A stretch of 64,000 nt of DNA. It comes from Pseudomonas graminis. GTDB lineage: Bacteria > Pseudomonadota > Gammaproteobacteria > Pseudomonadales > Pseudomonadaceae. The stretch covers positions 3,672,501 through 3,736,500 of the forward strand of contig NZ_CP053746.1 of the NCBI RefSeq assembly GCF_013201545.1, given 5' to 3'. Positions 57,834 through 64,000 of this stretch are shown here, piece by piece. Position 1 is the first letter of the stretch; every line of letters starts with the position of its first letter. The notes below the pieces were generated by a model, which saw only the letters and a list, made by a program, of their open reading frames with translations, did no database searches and was not told the DNA's origin. Position numbers and translations under genes: made by a program.

Positions 57834-59303
57834 CTAGCGATGAGCAATATCTTCCAACGCCAGATTCCGCGTCTTCGGCCCAAACCCGCCAATCGTAATG
57901 ATCACAATCAACATACTCATCACAATAAACGTCAACACCCCCGGCGTGCCGAAGTGATCCAGAAACAACCCGATCAACAGACTGCTGAACACCGTCGACA
58001 GACGACTGAACGAATAACAGAACCCTACCGCCCGGGCGCGAATATTGGTCGGGAACAACTCACTCTGGTACGAGTGATAACTGAAACTCAACCACGCATT
58101 GCAGAACGTAATCATCACCCCGCAAAAGATCAGACCGGCCGCCGTCGTCTGCTGCGCGAACAGCGTGCCGAAAATCATCGAGCCCAGGGCCGAGCCCACA
58201 ATTTGCCACTTGTTCTCGAAACGGTTGGCAAACTTCACGAACAGCAGCGGCCCAAGCGGATAGGCGAGGGTAATCACGAACGCATACGCCAGACTGTGGG
58301 TCACGCTCACGCCTTGACCCGAGAGCAGCGCAGGCAGCCAGTTACCGAAGCCGAAAAAACCGATCGCCTGGAACACATGAAACACAATCAGCATCAGCGC
58401 GCGGCGACGATACGGCGGTTGCCAGATGTCGGCGAAGCGACCTCGGCCTTCGACGGCCACATTGTGGGTTTCCGGTTCGTCCAGCGCCTGGCCGTGGTCC
58501 TTGACGCACCGGGCTTCGAGGGCATCCATGATCTTTTCCGCCTCGCTAAAGCGGCCGTGTTGCGCCAGCCAGCGCGGCGATTCGGGCAGGCGCGAGCGCA
58601 GCCACCAGATGAACAGCGCGAACACCGCACTGGCGAGCACCACCCAGCGCCAGCCGGCGACGCCGAAGGGATCCTGGGGCACCAGCCACCAGGACATCAA
58701 TGCCACCGACGGCACTGACAGGAACTGCACGAAAAACGCGAAGGCGAACGCCGAGCTGCGCATGCGCTTGGGCACCAGTTCCGACAGGTACGCGTCGATG
58801 GTCACCAGCTCGATGCCAAGCCCGATGCCCACCAAAAAGCGCATGCAGATGATGCCGAGGGCGGACGTCTGAATACCCATCAAAACGGTGGCGACGGTGT
58901 ACCAGATCAACGCGAAGGTGAAGATCGCGCGGCGACCATAGCGATCCGCGATCGGGCTCAGCAGGCTGGCGCCGAGGAACAGCCCCAGAAACGTCGCCGA
59001 CGCAAACGCCGCTTGATCGGAAAAGCCGAAGACACCCTGCGCGCCGGTGGCAAACAGCCCGTCGCGAATCAGGCCGGGGCTGATGTAAGCGGTCTGGAAC
59101 AGATCGTAGAGTTCGAAGAAACCACCAATGGACAGCAGCGCCACCAGCTTCCAGATCGTGGCGACGGCGGGCAGTCGGTCGATGCGGGCGGAAATTTGCG
59201 CAGCGCGTATCGGGTCGATTCCGTCCTGGGTCGGGCGGGCGTTATCGGGGCTATCAGAAGCGGCATGCATTATTGTTTTTTCCGAATCGGTGAGACGCAG
59301 CAT
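57834..59303 (-). CDS. MFS transporter
   Basis: 489-residue major-facilitator transporter with 12 segments and the long central loop. Sugar-porter/AAHS-like traits: DRYGRRAIF after segment two, RFLVGIGLGIELVTIDAYLSELVPKRMR, and SELFPTNIRARAVGF. Start uncertain among 59324, 59303 and 59270 (GGGG precedes 59303). Substrate unknown. It is divergent from mntH. Confidence 0.83.
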   Translation of the reverse strand: MLRLTDSEKTIMHAASDSPDNARPTQDGIDPIRAAQISARIDRLPAVATIWKLVALLSIGGFFELYDLFQTAYISPGLIRDGLFATGAQGVFGFSDQAAFASATFLGLFLGASLLSPIADRYGRRAIFTFALIWYTVATVLMGIQTSALGIICMRFLVGIGLGIELVTIDAYLSELVPKRMRSSAFAFAFFVQFLSVPSVALMSWWLVPQDPFGVAGWRWVVLASAVFALFIWWLRSRLPESPRWLAQHGRFSEAEKIMDALEARCVKDHGQALDEPETHNVAVEGRGRFADIWQPPYRRRALMLIVFHVFQAIGFFGFGNWLPALLSGQGVSVTHSLAYAFVITLAYPLGPLLFVKFANRFENKWQIVGSALGSMIFGTLFAQQTTAAGLIFCGVMITFCNAWLSFSYHSYQSELFPTNIRARAVGFCYSFSRLSTVFSSLLIGLFLDHFGTPGVLTFIVMSMLIVIITIGGFGPKTRNLALEDIAHR

Positions 59304-59384
59304 GTTAGTGCCCCAGAGATTCAAGACAAAACATTTCTGCGCGTTTAAGCTCCGGGGCTGACCGCCACCACGTTTCGGATTCCC

Positions 59385-60704
59385 GTGAAGTACAAACTCC
59401 CGACCACCGCCACCGCGCCATTCTGCCCGTCGGCGACCACCGACAGCGTCACCATTCCCGCCAATGCGTCTTTCCTGCGCAAGCTGATGTTGTTCGTCGG
59501 TCCCGGCCTGTTAATTTCCATCGGCTACATGGACCCCGGCAACTGGGCCACCGCCATCGAAGCCGGTTCGCGCTTTGGGTATGCGTTGTTGTTCGTGGTT
59601 GTGCTGGCCAGTCTGTCGGGCATGGTGCTGCAGAATTTGTGCTCGCGCCTGGGCATTGCCACCGGCCGCGATTTGGCCCAGCTGTCCTCCGAGCGCTACA
59701 GCCACCGGGTCGGCATGGGGCAGTGGGTTCTTGCCGAGCTGTCGATCCTCGCCACCGACCTGGCGGAAGTGCTGGGTGCGGCGTTGGCGTTCCACTTGCT
59801 GCTGGGCGTGTCGATCACCACCGGCGTGGCGCTGACGGCGTTCGATACGGTCATCGTGCTCGCGTTACAGGGCGCCAATTTCCGGCGTCTCGAAGCCATC
59901 GTGCTGGGACTGATCGCGACCATCGCGACGTGCTTCTTTATCGAGCTGGTGCTGATCAAACCGTTCTGGCCAGACGTCGTCGCGGGGCTCAAGCCGTCGT
60001 GGGAGATGCTCAGCAACCAAGAGCCGCTGTACATCGCCATCGGCATTCTTGGCGCGACGGTGATGCCCCATAACCTGTACCTGCATTCATCGGTGGTGCA
60101 GACCCGCGTCAACGGCACGTCAGTCGAAAGCAAGGCCAGTGCCATTCGCTACGCCCGGGTCGACACTATTGCCTCCCTGAGCCTGGCGCTGGTGATCAAC
60201 GCCGCCATCCTCATCCTGGCCGCCGCCGCGTTCCACGGCACCGGTCACACCGACGTCGTGGAAATTCAGGACGCGTACCATTTGCTCGATCCGCTGGTAG
60301 GCGGCGCCGTGGCCAGCGTGCTGTTTGGCGTCGCGCTGCTCGCGGCAGGGCAGAGTTCAACGTTCACCGGGACCATCGCCGGCCAGGTCGTGCTGGAAGG
60401 GTTCCTGAAAGCGAAGATCCCGTGCTGGCAACGGCGCCTGGCGACCCGGGGGTTGGCGCTGATTCCGGCGCTCATCGGCGTGATCTGGTTCGGCGATGGC
60501 GCGGTGGGCAAGATGCTGGTGCTCAGCCAGGTCGTCCTCAGCCTGCAGCTGCCGTTCGCCCTGTGGCCGTTGATTCGCTTCACCAGTGACAAACAATTGA
60601 TGGGCCCCTTCGTCAACAGCCGCCTGACCAAAACCCTGGCCTGGGGGCTGTTCGGACTGATCTCGGGCGCGAACCTGACCCTGATGTTTTTCTGGGTAAG
60701 TTGA
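59385..60704 (+). CDS. mntH: MntH, Nramp-type divalent metal transporter
   Basis: 439 residues, 11 predicted membrane segments. The metal-site motifs are DPGNWATAIEAG near residue 50 and ATVMPHNLYLHSSVVQTR near 230; the rest matches proton-coupled Mn(II)/Fe(II) transporters. Start is GTG at 59385, with a weak ribosome binding site. No Mur or MntR box was recognised by eye upstream. It is followed by a 193 bp stretch and the opposite-strand GNAT-C39 gene. Confidence 0.93.
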   Translation: MKYKLPTTATAPFCPSATTDSVTIPANASFLRKLMLFVGPGLLISIGYMDPGNWATAIEAGSRFGYALLFVVVLASLSGMVLQNLCSRLGIATGRDLAQLSSERYSHRVGMGQWVLAELSILATDLAEVLGAALAFHLLLGVSITTGVALTAFDTVIVLALQGANFRRLEAIVLGLIATIATCFFIELVLIKPFWPDVVAGLKPSWEMLSNQEPLYIAIGILGATVMPHNLYLHSSVVQTRVNGTSVESKASAIRYARVDTIASLSLALVINAAILILAAAAFHGTGHTDVVEIQDAYHLLDPLVGGAVASVLFGVALLAAGQSSTFTGTIAGQVVLEGFLKAKIPCWQRRLATRGLALIPALIGVIWFGDGAVGKMLVLSQVVLSLQLPFALWPLIRFTSDKQLMGPFVNSRLTKTLAWGLFGLISGANLTLMFFWVS

Positions 60705-60779
60705 CGGGTTGAAAGTGCCTGTGCAGTTGCTGTTAATACGACGGGATCTTTACGCCAACAGCGCTTTGCCTGACGCCGT

Positions 60780-61898
60780 TTATATAAGCGACTGACCGTG
60801 TCGATATAAAACAACGGCCGCGCGAAGTTTGTCGGCGCCAAAGCAACTCATGCCGGCGAACTCTTTATGACTGACCGGCATGTATTGGCAATCCATGGCC
60901 TGACGCTGTTGGCTGTGATCGATATCTGGGTCGTGCAAGTACACGAAGTCGTCATCGCAACCGGTGACCAACACCCAGTGCGGTGCTTTGGAACGAGTCA
61001 GTCGGTAGCTACTGATCAACACCAGTGCCAGGCCGTTGTCCTGTTGCAGTTGCCGAAGATTGAGCGGCGCACTGCCCAGCTGCCGGACCGTGCTGCCGGC
61101 CAGTTCGCGGCTGAATTCCTCATGCACCAGGCGCATGACTTCGCGCTTTTCTTCGCTGCGCACACCGGCAAGAAACAAGGGCCCGCGCACCGACACTTGC
61201 AGGCCGACTACGAACCCGCGGCGTAACGCCGCCAGCGCCAGGCCCTGCGGGCTGCAACCGCCATGGCCGGAGGTCATGAACACCGTGGTCGCCTCGCGCC
61301 AGATCTGCAGTTCTTCGTGGCGCTGCATGGCGCGTGGCGGTTGCAGCGCTTTCATCGCCATCAGCAGGCACGCCGGGCCACAGCTGAAGTCCAGGGTTTG
61401 CGGGTAGTAGGGCACATGGCGGGCGACGCCGGTGGCGTGTTCGCGGATGCGTTTTTCGTAGCGCAGCGCCGGCGCGTGGTCTTCGTAGTAATCATCGATG
61501 CGATCGAACAGGCGATAGCCGTTGCGCTCGTACAAGCGAATCGCCGGGGCGTTGTCCGGCCGGACTTCGAGCCGCAAATAGGCACACTCACGCTCAAGGG
61601 CATGCTGTTCGGCCTGGGCCAGCAGTTGCTGCCCGAGGCCCTGGCCCCGGGCAGCGTCGCTGATCGCCAGGGAGTAAAGCCGACCCAGAGACGTGCCGCG
61701 ATGAAACAGCACCAGCGCGTAACCGGCCAGGCGTTGTTCGGGCTGATCGCCCAGCGCCACGATCAATCGCGCATTGGCCCGCGTGACCATCCAGTGAAAG
61801 CTGCGCGCGTTCAGGCGGTCGGATTCGAAGCACTGGTTTTCCAGCACCAACAGTTCATCCACATCGGCAGGCTGGGCGAGGCGATATATAAAGTTCAT
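60780..61898 (-). CDS. GNAT acetyltransferase fused to a C39-like peptidase
   Basis: 372 residues. Residues 1-150 are a GNAT domain (acetyl-CoA loop RGQGLGQQLL, RPDNAPAIRLYERNGY). Residues 155-372 form a papain-like C39 peptidase: Cys in DFSCGPACLLMAMK (about residue 173), His in SKAPHWVLVTG and the Asp in YLHDPD. It is divergent from a RimK-like ATP-grasp gene with 89 bp between starts. Predicted role is processing and acetylation of a peptide made or modified by the partner. The start at 61898 is the second codon choice (GTG 61907 is the other). Confidence 0.83.
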   Translation of the reverse strand: MNFIYRLAQPADVDELLVLENQCFESDRLNARSFHWMVTRANARLIVALGDQPEQRLAGYALVLFHRGTSLGRLYSLAISDAARGQGLGQQLLAQAEQHALERECAYLRLEVRPDNAPAIRLYERNGYRLFDRIDDYYEDHAPALRYEKRIREHATGVARHVPYYPQTLDFSCGPACLLMAMKALQPPRAMQRHEELQIWREATTVFMTSGHGGCSPQGLALAALRRGFVVGLQVSVRGPLFLAGVRSEEKREVMRLVHEEFSRELAGSTVRQLGSAPLNLRQLQQDNGLALVLISSYRLTRSKAPHWVLVTGCDDDFVYLHDPDIDHSQQRQAMDCQYMPVSHKEFAGMSCFGADKLRAAVVLYRHGQSLI

Positions 61899-61987
61899 GT
61901 CCGACACCGTAAAGAGTGAGTAACGAAACGGGACATTTCTACAAAGCCATGTTTTATAGAAAGGACTGTTTCCCGAAGGATCAACTC

Positions 61988-63571
61988 ATGAATGCGGTGC
62001 CGGTGAAGACCGACGAAGTATCAGCACAACCTCAGCGTTCGGCAACTTTTATTGTCAATCCGCTGAAACCTGTTTCAACCCGAAGCCAACTGTTGATTGT
62101 TGTGGAGCGGCTCGAAGACTGGTCGTCTTACTTGCCCAGCGAACATTTGATCAGCGCCCAGGATTATCTGGAAAACCCGCCCCAGGACAATGCTGGGCAA
62201 CGGGTGCAGGTGATCAACCTGTGCCGCAGTTACCGCTATCTGGGCCACGGGTATTACTGCTCGCTGCTGGCCGAAGCCCGGGGTCACCATGTGATCCCGT
62301 CGGTGAAAACCATCAGCGAGCTGACCCGCAAGTCCCTTTACGGCCTGGCGTTGGATGACCTCGACAAGCGCCTCGAACATGCGCTGCGTGACCATCCGTA
62401 TGACGAAACCGAAGGCTTCACCCTGAGCCTGTATTTCGGTCAGACCGATCTCGCGCCGTTGCAGGATCTGGCTCGTCAGCTGTTCGAAGCGTTTCCGGCG
62501 CCGATCCTGCTGGTGGAGTTTCGCAAGCGCGACAATTGGCACATCGTCGGCATCAAGACCGGCGCCTTGACCCGCCTGCGCGATCACCAGCAGGACCAGT
62601 TCGCTCAATCCCTCGACAGTTTCAGCCGCAAGATCTGGCGCCAGCCGCGCTCGCGCCGCACCTACCGCTACGACCTGGCGATTCTGCACGATCCCCAGGA
62701 AGCGTTGCCGCCGTCTAACCGCAAGGCGCTGGACAACTTCATCCGCGTCGGCCAGCAACTGGGCGTTGATGTGGAGCTGATCGAGAAGAAGGATTACTCG
62801 CGGCTGGCCGAATACGACGCGCTGCTGATCCGCGAGACCACCAGCGTCGACAACCACACCTACCGCTTCGCCAAGAAAGCCGAGAGCGAAGGGCTGGTGG
62901 TGATGGATGACCCCGCGTCGATCCTGCGCTGCACCAACAAGGTCTACCTGACCGACCTGCTCAAAAGCCACAAGCTCGGCATGCCGGCTACCGAAATCCT
63001 CTACAAGGAGCGACCGGATGACCTGGAGTACGTCGCGGCACGACTGGGCTTTCCGCTGGTGCTGAAAATTCCCGACGGGTGTTTTTCCAAGGGGGTGATC
63101 AAGGTCCAGGACGCGCAGCAGTTGCAGGACGCGGCGCGGGAGCTGTTCGAGCACTCGGTGCTGCTGCTGGCCCAGGAATACCTCTACACCGAATACGACT
63201 GGCGCATTGGCGTGCTCAATCGCAAGCCGGTGTTCGCCTGCCAGTACTTCATGTCCAAGGGGCACTGGCAGATTTACAACCACAAGGCCATCGACGCGGA
63301 GGTCAATGGCGAGTGCCGGACCCTGTCGGTTCATGATGCGCCGCGGGCCGTGGTGGACCTGGCGGTGAAGACCGCCAACCTGATCGGCGACGGCCTGTAT
63401 GGCGTCGATCTGAAGCAGTCCGGCGACCGCGTGGTGGTCATCGAAGTCAACGACAACCCCAACCTCGACGCTGGCATCGAAGACGCCTGGCTGCAGGACG
63501 ATCTGTATGCGCTGGTGCTGGAGGAATTCATTCGCCGCCTCGACATCAAACGTCGCGGTCTGGCCGGTTAG
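61988..63571 (+). CDS. RimK-like ATP-grasp ligase with N-terminal RLAN domain
   Basis: 527 residues. The N-terminal 200 residues (LLIVVERLEDWSSYLPSEH, VINLCRSYRYLGHGYYCSLLAEARGH) match the RimK-like-ATP-grasp N-terminal domain, and the C-terminal half is an ATP-grasp with FPLVLKIPDGCFSKGVIKV, DWRIGVLNRKPVFACQYF and VVVIEVNDNPNLDAGIED (metal-binding Glu/Asn). It should form amide bonds between an amino acid and an acid. The start at 61988 has AAGGA upstream; the frame is open to 61916. Divergent from GNAT-C39. Confidence 0.87.
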   Translation: MNAVPVKTDEVSAQPQRSATFIVNPLKPVSTRSQLLIVVERLEDWSSYLPSEHLISAQDYLENPPQDNAGQRVQVINLCRSYRYLGHGYYCSLLAEARGHHVIPSVKTISELTRKSLYGLALDDLDKRLEHALRDHPYDETEGFTLSLYFGQTDLAPLQDLARQLFEAFPAPILLVEFRKRDNWHIVGIKTGALTRLRDHQQDQFAQSLDSFSRKIWRQPRSRRTYRYDLAILHDPQEALPPSNRKALDNFIRVGQQLGVDVELIEKKDYSRLAEYDALLIRETTSVDNHTYRFAKKAESEGLVVMDDPASILRCTNKVYLTDLLKSHKLGMPATEILYKERPDDLEYVAARLGFPLVLKIPDGCFSKGVIKVQDAQQLQDAARELFEHSVLLLAQEYLYTEYDWRIGVLNRKPVFACQYFMSKGHWQIYNHKAIDAEVNGECRTLSVHDAPRAVVDLAVKTANLIGDGLYGVDLKQSGDRVVVIEVNDNPNLDAGIEDAWLQDDLYALVLEEFIRRLDIKRRGLAG

Positions 63572-63575
63572 GCCG

Positions 63576-64000
63576 GTGATCAAAGGCCACCGCCTGGAGG
63601 CGGGCAGGTTATGGGAATGCTCTGACGCCGAGGCGAGCGTACTGTGGTTCAGCGACCCGGACGCGGCGGAGAAGACGCTGCTGCTGGAGCGCTTCAATCT
63701 GGACGACCACGCCTTGGCCTCGGCGCTGGACCCCGACGAGGTGTCGCGCATCGAGTTTCATCCGGACGCGCTGTTCATGATCTGGAAGCGGCCGGAGAAC
63801 TACTCGGGCAAAGACACCTTTTCCTTTGACGTGTCGTCGTTCGGGGTGCTGCTCAGCCCCCATCACATGGTGCTGATCTGCGCCGACGAGAGACAGTTCG
63901 GCGACCTGGGACAGCATCGGCCGATGCACACGCTGCTGGACGTGTTGCTGGAGGTGCTGTTCCACAACATCCATCATTATCTGGGTCACCTGAAGGTGAT
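63576..64000 (+). CDS. CorA-like magnesium transporter, 3' end cut by window
   Basis: The frame starting at GTG 63576 (5 bp after the ligase stop) stays open to the edge and reads VIKGHRLEAGRLWE ... DPDEVSRIEFHPDALFMIWKRPENY, like the N-terminal cytoplasmic domain of CorA-family transporters. The membrane part with the GMN motif is outside the window. It probably forms an operon with the ATP-grasp gene. Confidence 0.7.
   Translation, partial: MIKGHRLEAGRLWECSDAEASVLWFSDPDAAEKTLLLERFNLDDHALASALDPDEVSRIEFHPDALFMIWKRPENYSGKDTFSFDVSSFGVLLSPHHMVLICADERQFGDLGQHRPMHTLLDVLLEVLFHNIHHYLGHLKV

Noticed and set aside
62075..63751. Minus-strand ORF of 558 codons opposite the ATP-grasp gene
   Set aside because: Mirror frame of a gene with clear ATP-grasp motifs.

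Overview
The window is high-GC DNA from a Pseudomonas. The left part has a gene order that, as I remember it, is close to the P. aeruginosa chromosome: lolD-lolE, queF, DUF4404, HAD-like, mlaA, pilZ, rssB-rssC, tal and dusA. REP-type palindromes of known Pseudomonas style fill many gaps. A complete zeaxanthin-glucoside pathway points to a yellow-pigmented, probably plant- or surface-associated species (inference). No rRNA, tRNA, CRISPR array, transposase or phage gene was seen.

Layout. 1-8.2 kb: envelope and housekeeping genes (lipoprotein export LolDE, queuosine QueF, phospholipid-trafficking MlaA, a PilZ protein, the RssB/RssC partner-switch pair, transaldolase). 8.5-12.3 kb: a six-gene curli operon (csgE-F-A-G-B-H, minus strand) between tal and dusA, with a large CsgA-like subunit, a hairpin between csgA and csgG, and an AT-rich leader. 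13.8-19.2 kb: a periplasmic molybdenum aldehyde oxidoreductase (PaoABC type) and a zinc alcohol dehydrogenase/aldehyde reductase. 19.5-22.4 kb: a GAF-GAF-GGDEF-EAL c-di-GMP enzyme. 22.4-28.5 kb: a catabolic-looking operon (SDR, MFS, split transketolase, esterase) under a divergent LysR regulator. 28.6-33.3 kb: a DUF2252 protein, a RidA paralogue, an RsbQ-like hydrolase overlapping a PAS histidine kinase, and a periplasmic protein.

33.3-40.8 kb: the carotenoid locus, crtE on one side and idi-crtX-crtY-crtI-crtB divergent, with crtZ convergent and overlapping crtB. IPP is isomerised (Idi-2), extended to GGPP (CrtE), condensed to phytoene (CrtB), desaturated (CrtI), cyclised (CrtY), hydroxylated (CrtZ) and glucosylated (CrtX). 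A pair of TTGTACA motifs sits in the divergent promoter. 41.4-48.3 kb: small lipoproteins, PQQ glucose dehydrogenase, a second RidA paralogue and secreted small proteins.

48.5-54.5 kb: a compact operon for a polyprenyl-phosphate-arabinofuranose-like donor (UbiA/HAD fusion, DprE1-like, DprE2-like, flippase-like, GT-C-like), resembling the mycobacterial DPA route. 54.8-56.4 kb: a NorR-type sigma-54 activator without a nitric-oxide target gene nearby. 56.4-57.8 kb: a gene-free repeat island. 57.8-64 kb: an MFS transporter, MntH, a GNAT-C39 peptidase fusion divergent from a RimK-like ATP-grasp ligase, and the start of a CorA-like gene cut by the window edge.

The least explained systems are the arabinofuranose-like operon, the GNAT-C39/ATP-grasp pair, and the RsbQ-like/PAS-kinase pair.
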